64,000 nucleotides of DNA. It comes from Papilionanthe hookeriana x Papilionanthe teres (lineage: Eukaryota; Streptophyta; Magnoliopsida; Asparagales; Orchidaceae). Below the pieces are notes generated by a model, which saw only the letters and a program-made list of their open reading frames with translations, did no database searches and was not told where the DNA came from. Below are positions 22,811-34,494 of this stretch, piece by piece (position 1 is the first letter of the stretch; each line of letters begins with the position of its first letter). The stretch is from positions 58,081,974 through 58,145,973 of the forward strand of contig CM040434.1 in NCBI GenBank assembly GCA_022702705.1, written 5' to 3'. The position numbers and the translations under genes are program-made.

Positions 22811-24543
22811 ATGGATTTAGCATACGACTAGCAAGCTTTAATTATTAGAACAATCGGTTTGTTTCATTATGGTCGTAGTTGATAAATTTTTTTTTTTGGT
22901 TTGCTCATGTACTACCTTTAAGCCGTATTGAAGAGATATAGATTAACATTGTTTGGAGTTTCTGCTTTGTTTTCTGTCTAATGCACTGCTTATGTGATGA
23001 CAATTAGATTAAACATATTGTTTCAAGTTGTGAAGTCATTATTTTTTTGTATTTTGTAAGTAGGTTTGATACAATTGGGAGAATTTGAGAAGAAATGGTA
23101 AGTTTGGGACCAAAGAAGTCTCCCTTAAGTTCAATTATCTTAATTTTTAGAATCCTTTACTATACACAATGGGGACAAAGCCTGCGATTTCTGACTCAGA
23201 ACCAATGCTTGGGGGAGGGAATGTAAAGTTTGGTTTGGTTTTGGTTCCATTTCATCAAGGAGAGGAACTTAATTGGCATGGAAAGATTTCTGTACTGATT
23301 GGATTTCGGTGCGAATACGACTATTATTTGGTTTTTAATGATCGACATAACTATGTATTTGGCTGTTATCTTAGAACTTTTTCTTTGACTTCTGGTTTTG
23401 CATTTGTTATAGGCTGTCACATGTTTATAATCTTCTTTTAAAATTGTAGGCAGCCATCTTTACGATGGTTACGTTAATTATCGCTAAACTGAGATATTTC
23501 TGATTGTAATCTGATTCATACTACATTTGTTACATATCTAGCACCAAAATTTTAATTTTACATTTATACCACCAAAATTTTGCGTATCACATAAAAAAAT
23601 AATACTATTTTTTTACTTTTCGAAATACACATTTTTCATCGCATATGTGGACAAATTGAAATTTAGATAGTAGATATTTAAGTACATTGGAATTGTGTGA
23701 TATATATGTAAATTTTCCTTTATTTTATTTGCTGACAGTGTTATTTTTATGTAATATTAATGATTTTAGTATCATGTGTAAATATAAAAGTTTAGATACT
23801 TGATGTGCAAATACATAAGAATTGTGTGCTATGTATGTAAATGCCCTTGCCCTAATTTTTTTCTTAGAAGTTATGGAATGAGTGGAACTAACTTCATAGT
23901 TCTTATATTATTATATGTTACATAGCATATGTTCATGACGTAATATTTGCTTCATTGCTTGACTATCAAGTTTTTTACTTCGATACCCATGAATTTTGCT
24001 ATTTGAAATCTTTGGTGAATGAGAATAGAATTAAGGCTAATGTAGCACATTGATTTGAGTGAACTGGGAAATTGTTGTAAGGTATTGTAGCTAATTCATG
24101 AATAGCACATTGATTCTGAATTTAATAATTTTGCTAATCCTGAATGCAAATTATTAAAAATAGAATGTTTTAAGTAAGGTTTGGATACATACCACTCAAT
24201 TCCTATGTTTTTTGATATCAGACACCTAAACTTCAATTTTTACAGACATATACCACTCAATTCCTATGTCTTACCTGTGAAGTTCAAAAGAAAATTTACA
24301 TATAAGCTGTTTACGCACTAACCAAACAACTAATCAGAACAGGGGTAGAATGGTCAATTTTCCAGAATCAGCTGTTTTTCATAAGCGCAAACCAAACAGG
24401 TTGACAACTTATCCGCATTAGCTACTTATCAGCAGCTTATCCAAATCAGAGTTTATCTAAATAAGCTAAATAAGCTGCAGCTGCCCCAAAAAGACCCTTA
24501 ATTTTAAGTTTGGAGGGAGTTTATGTCAAGGCCATAAGAAGTC

Positions 24544-25453
24544 TGTTGGCATCATTTTTTTTTATATATTACATGTGCGGGAAATTGGCTTAAATTGGTC
24601 CATCCACCTGCGAGCTTTTTCAGATGACCCCTGACGATGAAACAGACCACGCGAGTGTGTCCGGGACATCGATATTACCTAGGAAGAACATTTATTTTGC
24701 CACAGCTTCGAGGGCGGGGTAAAAATTGTGCAAATTATCGTTTTTAGCCCGATCGTCAGAGAGTTACTTGAACGACTTCGGATGATGAAACGGATCACAC
24801 GATTGTGTCCGGGACGTCGATTTGACCTACGGAGGATGTTCATTTTGCTACGACATCGCAAACGGGCTTAAAATATGCAAATTATCCTTTTTGGCTAAAT
24901 CGCTCAGAAAATGGCCCGAACGGGCCCGAACGACACCGGATGGCGAAACGGACTGCACCATTGCGTCCGGAACGACGATTTTAGTCAAGAGGGACATTCG
25001 CTTCGCTGCGAGGACGTATGCTTGCTAAAATTTGTGGAGGATAATTATAATATTATTTTTATTATTATCATATAATATATATAATATATTATATATTAAC
25101 ATATATAATAATATATATGTTAACAGATATAAAAAAATAAAAAAAAAACTTACGCTCCCTCTCTCCCCTCATCCATCTCACGCGAAAACCCTCCCAGCCG
25201 CAACTTCGCGAAACCCTAGCCGCGCCACCTTCTCCCTCGCGGCCGAACCACGTTGGCCGCCACTTCTCGCCGGCGATCCAGACGCAGTTCGAGCCCGCCG
25301 GCCACCCTCGTCGGCACTTCACTTGCTTCGCGAAAAGAAGCTCAACCGAGCTCCCTCCTCGTCGCCGGCGCCTACCTCCACGCCGGTGAAACTTAAGCGC
25401 CTCCCTCGGCCGACGAGGCCGTCGGCAAGCTCGCCGCCGTCCCCTGCTCCTAC

Positions 25454-25504
<51 letters not shown>

Positions 25505-28500
25505 CCCATGGTCTCTCTCTCCCACTTTGGCCACACCACCTCTTCCACGCCGGATTTTTGCCTCGCCGGAATCGCATCTACGCCGGAGAAAATCAGCGAG
25601 GTGAAACTCCAGATTTTGGTTCTCCTTTGCATTTCCTCCGTTCTCGGTGCTCGCCGCCGACGAGCTAGCCTCTACACGTCACCGTCCTACCTTCCCGGTG
25701 ACCGGATCCTTCGCCGGACCACCTCGGCGTTGCGGGACAGCGAATGTCGTCGTTGTTCGAGGAGGCGCGGACTTCTTTTACCTCATGTTTTCTCCTCTTT
25801 CGCCGGCGTCGAGTGACCCCTTCGCGAAGGTATATATGTCGGCCATATTTTCCTACGTTAAAATTATTTATTTTTGATACTTTGCATATCTCATGTATTC
25901 CTCCATTGTTTGCCTGGTTTTGTTGCGAGGTGTGTCTCTTGCCCTCATTACGTCGTATTTTCCTCGTTGCATGATTTATTGCGAGGTGCGTTGGCGCACG
26001 GACCAAACACCGGCGGTTCGCCGGAATCGAGGGCTCTTCTTCAGCATAAAGAGAACGCGTCTTCAACCGTCGCGGTGGTGAGATTTCTCTGTCCCTTAGC
26101 CGACCCTAGGTTTAGTCCGGTCTAGGCGTGTGGGTTCGATCGCCCACACGGGGTGCGTGCGCCAGCGTGAGTTGGCGTGTCGACGTGCCTATGTGATGGA
26201 TCGTTGATTTACCTAGAGTGAGCCGTAGGTTAGGAATCCTATGCGTTGGCCAGCCCTATTCGTAGCCTAGCGATTCCCTGTTCTGAGCTTTAGATTTTAA
26301 TCCTGCTGGGTTGGAATCCCAATTTCCCACGGTTTTGGCGCTCATAATCTCCCTTGGAGGGATTAGTTCAGTTCGATCTTAGAGGACGGGAAAAGCTTTG
26401 TAGCTAGTCCGTCCTATAAGATCGGGTGTTCGTAGAGCGGGAAAAGCTTTGTAGCTAGTCCGCCCTACGAACAGTGGAGAGTTTCCCTTACGAGAAATCG
26501 GAGGGGAAGCCCTCCACATAGCCACGCCAAAACTGGAGGCGGTGATGCCGCACATCCAAGAGTGTCAACCATATGTTCCTATGTGAGGTCGTTAGGACGA
26601 GTTCGACATGCCGTTGAGTGTCGGGGCTGTGTTGTATGTGCATGCTACATCTTGTTGCATTTTGCATGTGACCACTTATTGCATTATATTGCATGTTTGT
26701 ATGTTTGTGCATGTTGGTCTGGTTGCATGTTGCACCATATTCTGTGTTTGCATTTCCATTTGCACCGCACTTTTATGATTCTCCTCGGTGAGATTTATTC
26801 CACCTTCGGGTCACTTGCCTCCCCGGCATACCCATCCTTTTGGGCCGCTGCCACTACGGCATGCCCGCTCTTTACGAGTCACTCGCCTTCGCGGTATACT
26901 CGGCCTCACCACTTTGGTGCATCCTCTTTGCATGTAGCATCCTTGCATTTTGCATGATGTGTGTGCTTGCCCTTTGGGCGCCCGTTGTGATTGTTCCGTA
27001 CTTCGGTCGAGCGATCACAATGTGGGCTTCTTGCATGACTGTTTGCTTACCCATTCCTCGATGGCTTGTCCTACTCGTTAGGAGAGTGACCTTGTCGGTC
27101 GCGATGCCTTAACGAGCATTGCTTGCTGGGTTGATCCCAATGAGCAATGCTAGTTAAGTCATCGGGATCGACACAAGTATGACTGTGCTAAGGATCCATT
27201 GGATCTAACTTGTGTCACCCCTCTTCGTGATGCCCTTTAGATCCTTCGGATCTTTAGGATGGGGCCGGTATGGCGACCCGTCAAAGTCATACTAAACCCG
27301 GACTTACCACGCACTTAGGCACTAGGTTTGTGCACTTTCGTTAGATGGTGTGCTAGGCTAGGACTTAGGTTGCTAGGTAGTCTTTTCGATGCTTGGCTAT
27401 TGTTCTTTGATGGATTGGTTGCCCTAGCCAGGTATCTTTCTTCTGCACTTTGCCTGTGATGTGATTGCATGCTTCATATGTATGGTAGTGTGTTAGGGCG
27501 CTTTTCGCGGGGAGCCATGCTTATTTATACACACACACGAGTACCGCTATGGGGGAGCAAGTGATGATTTCTGACATTTTTGTTTGTAGGTGCTATTTAG
27601 CTCCCCCATTTATAAAGCATGGCTCATTATACGTCATTTGCATGTGAGCTTTCCCGCTAACACTTGTTTTCATGCAGGATCGAGTCTTTTTATTTTTCTT
27701 TGTACTTTTAGAGTCTAGGAGAGTCTTGTAGCAGAAATAAGATACGGGCACGGGTTCCGAGGCATTTTGCGCAGGAACCACGTGGAGGGGACTAGGAGCA
27801 GATGCTCGTGCCCCGTATCTTAATTCTGCATTTTTATATTGATGTATAGAATTAGGACCGGGCATGTATATGCGGAGTCCAGCCGCTTTTTTCTTTTTCG
27901 GATTATGTTGCCGGTCCGGCGGCATTTTGGCCTTTTTTATTTTATTATGGAGTGCTTTCTTTCTTACTTTTATTACATATTTGCATGTCTGCATGTGTTT
28001 TCCTTGTTTCTTTCTGTGATCTGGGATTTCGCGATGTCATTTAGGCTCTTTAAGGACCCTAAAATTATAAACTTTATATGTTAAAAATCCTAATAAAATA
28101 TTCAAGATAAATGAATTTTAGGATTAAAATATTCAAGATTTTAAAATATGCACTTTTACTTTCTTGCATGGCCTTCGGGCCGGATTTTAAATGGGTTGCA
28201 TTGCATGGCTATCACCCAAGTCATTCTAATAGGGCCTCCACATTACTTAAGGACCGCTCTAGATAACTACATTCATATTTGCATGTCCCGAGGAGGAGTC
28301 CCCGTGCTTCTCCAATCTACTGGCCCAGCATACTTTTATAGGTGGTTGTCTAGTGCGCCTAGGGTGTTAGAAGGCTCCTCGACCCAGACGGGGTGTAAGT
28401 CCTTTTGTTTGGAGTGTTTGCAGCTTTGTAGCTGAACCTCCCTTCCTCTTCTTTCCTAAGACATCCTTGCCGTTTTGGCAGGTGTGAGACCCACCTCTTG

Positions 28501-29475
28501 AAGCTCCAGCTTATAGTCGTAGGATAAAGTTTCCTTTCCTTTGACCTTAGGACTACCGAGGTCCCCGTGGATAATGCAATTCTTGGATTGCCGACCGGGG
28601 ATCTCGGGATGTGTTGGGTCGACTACCTTCACGTTCGGGTAGACTTAGGGTCCTATCGCTTTGGATGACGGGTTTGCGATACCCCGACTTGGCTACCTCT
28701 ACCCCTTTAGGATTACTCCTCCATTCCTTTGACTACCCCTGTCGAGCCCTATCGCTCCTTTGACTTCGTTGATATCATTTTGACGGCCCGATGCCGATGA
28801 GCTGCCGCCCGTTCGGGATACGACGATTTGTCCTCCGCCCTTATGGCCGGATGTGCTTTGACGTGTTGGGATACCCCCGTCGAGATGATTTAGGTTATTC
28901 CGTGGGTTTCGTATGCTGATGAGCCGCTACCCCATTTGAGATGTGAGAGACTCACTCTCGCCGATGGCTTAGCGAGAGCTTTGAAGCGTCGAGACTTTCC
29001 CACACGAAATAATCTCCCTTTGATTGCCTATACCCAGTGCTATGATAATATAAAGCGAAACTCCTTTTATCGAGAGTATTCTTGGGTATCCCCCAAGATG
29101 TAATTAACCGAGTAGGAATACGTTCCTGCGGGAGTGCTCTTGACCCCGCAACGGTACATACACTTGATTCTCCGGTTATGGGTAGTTTACGTAGATACTT
29201 CTTTCGCGGATATTGGTTCGAGGTGCCTCCGCCCGATCTTGTTTGGGCGGACATGCTCGACTTATCCTTGCGAGGTTTATCGCACGTAGACTCTCCATGT
29301 TTTTCTTTTCTCTTGTTTGTCACTTTGTCGTATGTCCCTTCTTAATCGGTTCCTCTCCTCTTCGAATCACTTATTTGATTCGGGAGGGAGATTTATTCGA
29401 ATAGGGGAAGTATACGACGACTGACAAGCTGAAAACTCCTTTTAAAATAAAAAGAGAAAAAGAACGACAAAAACA
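24544..29475 (+). repeat. 5' LTR of the giant element
   Basis: 4932 bp. Layout: three 120-150-bp tandem units (24,622-25,036); an AT-rich TATA-like stretch (25,040-25,140); a GC-rich leader with AACCCTAGCCGCGCC and a (GA)n tract (25,456-25,501); a splice-donor-like GCGAAGGTATATATG near 25,825; then about 3.5 kb of non-coding sequence including a twice-repeated GGGAAAAGCTTTGTAGCTAG phrase (26,389 and 26,440). Open frames in it mirror the (GA)n tract and GC-rich composition, and I do not regard them as genes. Confidence 0.93.
24622..25036 (+). promoter_or_regulatory. Three tandem units in the LTR upstream (U3-like) region
   Basis: Units start near 24,622, 24,769 and 24,917. Each has a 'GATGAAACxGACCACxCGAxTGTGTCCGGGACxTCGAT' core, followed in the first two by 'GCAAATTATC(G/C)TTTTT'. 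They precede the AT-rich TATA-like block, the position expected of promoter enhancer repeats. The same array is at 38,314-38,728 in the 3' LTR. Confidence 0.65.
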
Positions 29476-29476
29476 A

Positions 29477-29496
29477 GCCGGCGACTCCGTCGGGGA
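29477..29496 (+). other. Primer-binding site, tRNA-Arg-like
   Basis: One base after the 5' LTR the sequence reads GCCGGCGACTCCGTCGGGGA. This resembles the arginine-tRNA primer site I recall for Ogre/TAT gypsy elements (TGGCGACTCCGCTGGGGA), with GTC in place of GCT. The phrase recurs as GCCGGCGACTCCGTGGGAGG at 29,564 because this leader is itself duplicated. Confidence 0.65.
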
Positions 29497-29700
29497 TGAG
29501 TCTCTCTCTCCATACTTGGAGTTTTCGCTTATGAGTCTTGTGGATCCCGGCCGTATTCGCAAAGCCGGCGACTCCGTGGGAGGAGTTTCTCTCTCCATAC
29601 TTGGAGCTTCGCTTTTACGGGGTTATAGCCTCTCTCCATACTTGGAGTTTCGCTCATATTATCGTGACCGGTTCTCTTCCTTCGAGTCGCGATTGAGCCT
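29477..29700 (+). repeat. Duplicated leader repeat after the primer site
   Basis: A unit containing GCCGGCGACTCCGT and CTCTCTCCATACTTGGAG is present about 2.5 times. CCATACTTGGAG recurs at about 29,511, 29,595 and 29,636. CTCCATACTTGGAG is partly palindromic and could form small stems in the genomic RNA leader. Confidence 0.7.
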
Positions 29701-30027
29701 TTTGTGAGACCTTGGTTTTCAGTCCATGTGTCAGTTGCTAGGGGTAGCAACTCGATGCATTCTATCCCTTCTCTCACCATCGACATTTCGGTTGCAGCAT
29801 TATCGCATGCATCGATGTCGTTGTAGTTTTGTGATTGGTTTCTTGACCTTTCCTTGTTTTTTATCATTGTCTATTTTTGCCCCGCTACGCGGAAGAGCAG
29901 AAAGATGGATATGATCGTTGCCGCCGAGGAGAGCTCTTTCCCTCTCCCCAAGCGTTTTTGTGCTCCCGAGGGTGTCATAACCTTCGGTTCCTTCGAGCAC
30001 CCATGTGGGGTTACCTTACGTAATCCT

Positions 30028-30312
30028 ACGCCCTTTGAGACATTTTGCTCTGTGCCCTCCCCCTTAAAAGGAGAGACGCGCACATTGAGTCTTTCATATG
30101 CCATTTGAGGCATTTTCTCTATGCCCTCCCCCCTTAAAAGGGGAGACGTGCATATTGAGTTGTTCTTACGCTCTCTCAGACGTTTTGCTCTATGCCCTCC
30201 CTTTTAAAAGGAGAGACGTGCGTATTGAGTTGTTCCTGCGCTATCTGAGGCGTTTTCCTCCGTGTCCTCCCCCTTTAAAGGGGAGTCGTACACATTTAGC
30301 TGTTTTTGCTGT
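30028..30312 (+). repeat. 71-bp tandem repeat, four copies
   Basis: Units begin near 30,028, 30,099, 30,170 and 30,241. Each has a GAGACATTTTGCTCTGTGCC-like half, a palindromic CCCCCTTTAAAAGGGG-like core, and then GAGACGTGCATATTGAGT. A fifth partial copy lies near 30,715-30,770. The repeated CCTTTTAAAAGG palindromes predict a chain of short hairpins. Confidence 0.75.
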
Positions 30313-30949
30313 GGTGGCTTGCGTCGCGTTCGCTTCTTTTGCAAAAAGAGGACGACGCTCGATAGCGATGCGCCGCTGCACCTGACGGTCTTTTCTAGAC
30401 TTGTCCCTCCGTGTTCTCACGTGTCTCCTTGCCATAGGCAGGTGAGTTTTCTTTTAGCAGCAGGTTTGTCACTACTGTCGTTGTTGTGACATTTGTCCCG
30501 ACTTTCTTTCTGTTCCAGTTTTCCCTGAAGATTCACCTGTCCCTCGATTAGGCAGGAAGGCCAGGAGGACTAGGAATAGATTGCTGCAAATTTAGCAGCA
30601 TTGCTTGTATCAGGTTTCTATACCTATTCTGACTCCCGTTTAGGAGGTGCCTTTGGCCCCCGTTTTGAGTCATTTTTGCTACGGTCCCCGTTGAGCGGAC
30701 CACGTCCTCATTGGACATTTGCTACGTGCCCCCCTTTTGAAAAGGAGTTGTGCACGTAGTACTACTTTCGTTGTAGCAACCCACATTGGTGTTACTTTTT
30801 CCTTAAGGAAAGGACTAGTGCCAGATGGCGATACGCTATAATGCTCTTTCCTGCTTACTAGCCTCTATTTTAGTCATTCCATATGTTTAGGATTTCCATC
30901 TTCACGGATGCTGCATTATGTAAGAGTGCTAGAGTTACCAGTTATGGTA

Positions 30950-31150
30950 CCGTCCTCTGGCGGTGTGGGCTGGGTCCCCGCCGTGATTTTTTTTGGTTCC
31001 GGCCCAAGATTTATACTTAAATCTTGAAGGTTGAGAATCACATTTCTCATCCTCCGACGGTGTGGTATGTCCCCGCCATGACTTATTTCGGTTATAGCAT
31101 GGGATGACGCTAATATCCCGTCAGTTGAGAATCATTTTCTCTCCTCTGTC
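30950..31150 (+). repeat. About 110-bp repeat, two copies
   Basis: Two adjoining units share TCCTCTGGCGGTGTGGG-type, GGTCCCCGCCGTGA-type and GGTTGAGAATCA-type blocks (about 30,950-31,050 and 31,051-31,150). No coding capacity. Confidence 0.55.
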
Positions 31151-33660
31151 TGATTATGTGGACTACACTCCAGTCGGGTTAGCTTGGGATTCTTCCCTCC
31201 TTCGGATGCAAGTCATTCTCACCTTGCAGTCCGTATTGTTGTTGCTACCACGAGTTCTCTGACTTAGAAGATCTAGGAGCATCTTCCTCTTTGAAGGGAA
31301 ATGTTTTTGCTGGTTTGACGATTGTCCCAGCCCCAGTTGTTCTGGTTTCTCCGAGGTCTCGCCCGTCCCTACATTAGGCAAGGGCGTCCGGAAGAATAGG
31401 AACGTACCGCTCGCAACCATAGTGGTCGACTTAGCGCAGGGTCTCTTTACCTGTTGAGATTCTAGTTTCCTCTTTGAGAGGATAGGGTCCAATTTCTTAA
31501 GATGAGTTCCTTGCTTAGATCTCCGAAACATCTGAGCATGTTGTGGAAGAACTCCTCTACTTACCATACCCCACGATCCTTATAGTAGGAGACCGAGATA
31601 TACTTCTCGATCCACTACAAGATCCGGATGTTTGCCATCCGTTGTGCAGGCCATGAGACCTGCCGAGGTGTTGCATGGAACCCTTGGTGCGGTATTTAGT
31701 GCCACTTAACAGATGTTGTGCCAGGTATCACTGATGATCATGTTGGAGTGGCTTTTGCCCATATTTGATGTGCTAACTTTTTCCTGAAATCACGAGGAAA
31801 ATTTTGTGGCTTCCTTTTCATCGCGCTAGACGAATTTGTCCTATGTCGATAAAGGGAGATCCGGGGCATACCCCGTCGATTCTCACCTTTTTTTGGGACA
31901 AAAGTTGATCGTCGTCCTTCGGCGAATATCCATTGGGTTAGGCAAATTCTTGCCACCATGTCTCTTGATATTCCGACGCTGCATGTTGAATAACTTTCTA
32001 CATTTGACAGCAAGGGGTTTACTCGCCTTTGCTTTGAAGAGTGCTTTATCCTACCTCTTTCCACCTATTAAGCAAGGCTATAATGGATGTTTTATACTCC
32101 GATTGGGGAACACCCCCAAAAATCTCTTGTTGATAACATGTTGTATTGACTAGTCCATTTTGCTAGCCTTAGTCGATCCATGTTTAGCTGGGATGCACAT
32201 CTCCCAGGCTGTTTGAGAGTGTCTCATTTGATTTAAGCTATGTTTGCCTTTTGGCTAAGCTCTTGATGAGAGCATTTCTTTGCTAAGACCAACTTATTTG
32301 TCTAGCATTTTATTTAGTCAGTCTACTTTGAACCTGACTAGGATTTGGTGCCTCAGCTATCTAGGATCTTATTGACTTTTAGTCTGTTCTTTGTGAGAAA
32401 GCATCATTGTGAGATGGATTCATCTCCTATATCCAACCTCATGGATATTTTGTTTTACTTGGTTGATTCTTATCACCATGTTAATATTCATGTTGAACTG
32501 ATTAAAGTACTTTGTCATGATAAATCAGTCCATGACTCGTCGTGATATCTCGATATCCGACACTACCGGTTAGACCTCGCTGCTTATCTAACCGAGATAT
32601 ACCTTGACCAAGAGGCAGTGGCTTCTTATCCCTGTACCTCTTGATGTTCCGGCTCCATTCACAGAGGTCGTCGAGATGGTTCTGAAAGGAACAACACCCC
32701 TTAGTTGATCTTATCTTGGATTTTCCTTCGATGTTTCGCGAGGGTGAATCTATGATAGATCCTGAGGATGAGTTTGAGCCGAGACCATGTACGCACCTTC
32801 TTAGGATTTGCTGATCTTCATGGTTCGGGGGATTTGAATTATGTCTTGATGACCGAATCCCTTACTTTAATGAACTTTCACCTAAGTCCTGAGAACACCT
32901 CAAAGTGACTAGATGGGTGTCATTGAGATGTGAGTAGTTTCAGAGACTATTTAGATCTCTTACTTTTCCATTCAGCAAGACCGATGGAAGCTTGACAAGT
33001 AATGTACCATAAAATTCTAAGAATCTTTCTTCAGGAGATTTTTGAGTCAGAATAAATTACTTTATAACAAAAAGAAGCTCACCAGATATAGTAATTCTCA
33101 GGAGAGATAAAAAAAGTGTGAAAGGCTTAAAAATAAAAAATAAAAAAAAAAGATTGAAAGAAAAAAAATGATCAACACTCCTGAGAAGAAGCTTGAGGTG
33201 TGTGGGAAATCAAAAATTTCGATATAAAGAACCTTTTGATTTCAAAATTCTCCTGGTAAGATCCTTAGAATATTAAGGTTCAGATAATTGCTTAAGTGAC
33301 ATTGGGATGACTGATAAATTAGTAATGGATTTAAAGACATCTCCAAAATGAAGACATTTTCTTTACACCCGAATACGAACGACGAGGCCTATCTTGGCTA
33401 AGGGTGAAAATAATTAAAGGACAGGGACTAGGGAAGAGTACTTAAGGAAAATCCCACTCGGACTCGAATTTTGCAAACCTCATATTTTGCATGGTATATC
33501 TGGTCATGAGTCTAGGATGCTTACTTGAGAGCTCCACTTACCAGATTGAGTTGGCATGTCATGCCAAATCATTCCCCATAACGACTTATGTTGGGAATAA
33601 AAAAAATAATAATATTTAATGCCAATAAAAAAATATAAATGGCATGGAAGGCTCTCAATA
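31151..33660 (+). other. Internal domain without recognised features
   Basis: About 2.5 kb of moderately AT-rich sequence in the giant element. Short open frames exist on both strands (for example the minus frame 31,163-31,567), but none carries gag, protease, reverse transcriptase, RNase H, integrase or chromodomain motifs that I can recognise. An A-rich patch lies at 33,120-33,170. Confidence 0.5.
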
Positions 33661-33664
33661 GCTT

Positions 33665-34325
33665 TGTGGGCATGTTGTACGACATACCGTACACCCACAT
33701 TATATCACGCTTGATGCGTTGACCCTCTGGGTCCGGTAGTCCTTTCTTGGAAGTTGACTCTCTTTTTGTGTGTGGACTTTTCACCCTCCACCCTTATGCA
33801 CTATGTGTCAACCCTCTGGGTCCGGCGACCCTTCCTTTGGAAGAAAGGTTTGCCATTTTGTGGGCTCTCTACCCACCATCTTTATGCTTTATGCGTCGAC
33901 CCTCTGGGTCCGGCAGCCCTTGCTTTGGATGAAAGGCTTGCCATCTTGTGGGCTCTTCACCCACCATCTTTACGCTTTATGCGTCTACCCTCTGGGTTCG
34001 GCAGTCCTTCCTTGGAAGTTGACTCTCCTTCTTGTGTGTGGACTCTTCACCCACCACCCTTACGTACTATGTGGCGACCCTCTGGGTCCGGTGACCCTTC
34101 CTTCGGAAGAAAGGCTTGCCATCTTGTGGGCTCTCTACCCACCATCGTCTGGGTCCGGTGGCCCTTCCTTCGGAAGAAAGGCTTGCCATCTTGTGGGATT
34201 TTTACCCACCTTCTTGTACACTTTATGTGTTGACCTTCGGGTTCCTGGCAGTCCTTTCTTCGGAAGTTGACTAGCCTTCTTTGTGGGTATGTTGTACGAC
34301 ACTGTACACCCACCCATTCCTTTGC
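33665..34325 (+). repeat. 89-bp tandem repeat array
   Basis: The phrase ACCCTCTGGGTCCGGC.GCCC recurs at 33,722, 33,811, 33,899, 33,987 and 34,077 (steps of 88-90 bp), then in shorter form near 34,147 and 34,233. Each unit also has GGAAGAAAGGCTTGCCATCT or a TTGACTCTCCTTCTTGTG variant, so two unit types alternate. The array is bracketed by GGCATGTTGTACGACAT..GTACACCCAC (33,669) and a near copy at 34,287. Confidence 0.8.
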
Positions 34326-34494
34326 TTCATTGCAAGTAAGAGAGGTCTTGTGCATCTCTTAAAACCGGTTGCTGAATTGCTAAACGGATAAAGTGGAAGT
34401 CTTACGAGCGGCTTATACACGGTGCGACCGGTGATCGGTGTAAGAGAAGCAAGTACTTCTCTTATCTTTTCTCTTTGGCTCCTCGCTTTGAGTG

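Larger units (their letters stand above)
19121..24497 (+). mobile_element. PIF/Harbinger DNA transposon, structurally complete
   Basis: 5.4 kb bounded by the 3-bp duplication TTA (19118-19120 and 24498-24500). The ends are inverted repeats: left GTGCCCGTTTGGGGCAGC, right (complement) GGGTCTTTTTGGGGCAGC. It contains the two genes typical of the superfamily in the same orientation: a Myb/SANT-like ORF1 (20281-21209) and a DDE transposase (21439-22810). Both are inactivated. The 5' part (19,310-19,590) is GC-rich with a short tandem repeat built on TGCGCTTCGCGGATTCGGC. The 3' part carries several MITE pieces (about 23,527-23,722, 23,757-23,852 and 24,180-24,290). The LTR element at 24,544 inserted only 44 bp to its right. 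Confidence 0.92.

Noticed and set aside
25032..25604. Long open frames on both strands across the LTR leader and (GA)n tract (also 38,716-39,360)
   Set aside because: They arise from the GC-rich composition and the two-base (GA)n repeat, which is open in several frames as Arg-Glu or Ser-Leu runs. The proteins have no family motif and differ between the two LTRs.
26562..27112. Open frames of 90-130 codons in the 5' LTR rich in Cys and His
   Set aside because: Driven by TGCAT-rich low-complexity DNA; the equivalent frames in the 3' LTR are disrupted by small indels, so there is no selection for a protein.
31163..32064. Minus-strand open frames of 134 and 108 codons in the giant element
   Set aside because: Antisense to the element, no recognised motif, not supported by any repeat-unit or splice evidence.
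33754..34270. Two overlapping 160-residue plus-strand open frames in the 89-bp array
   Set aside because: Two different frames are open through the same tandem repeat, with near-identical repeating peptides and no domain; a by-product of the array.
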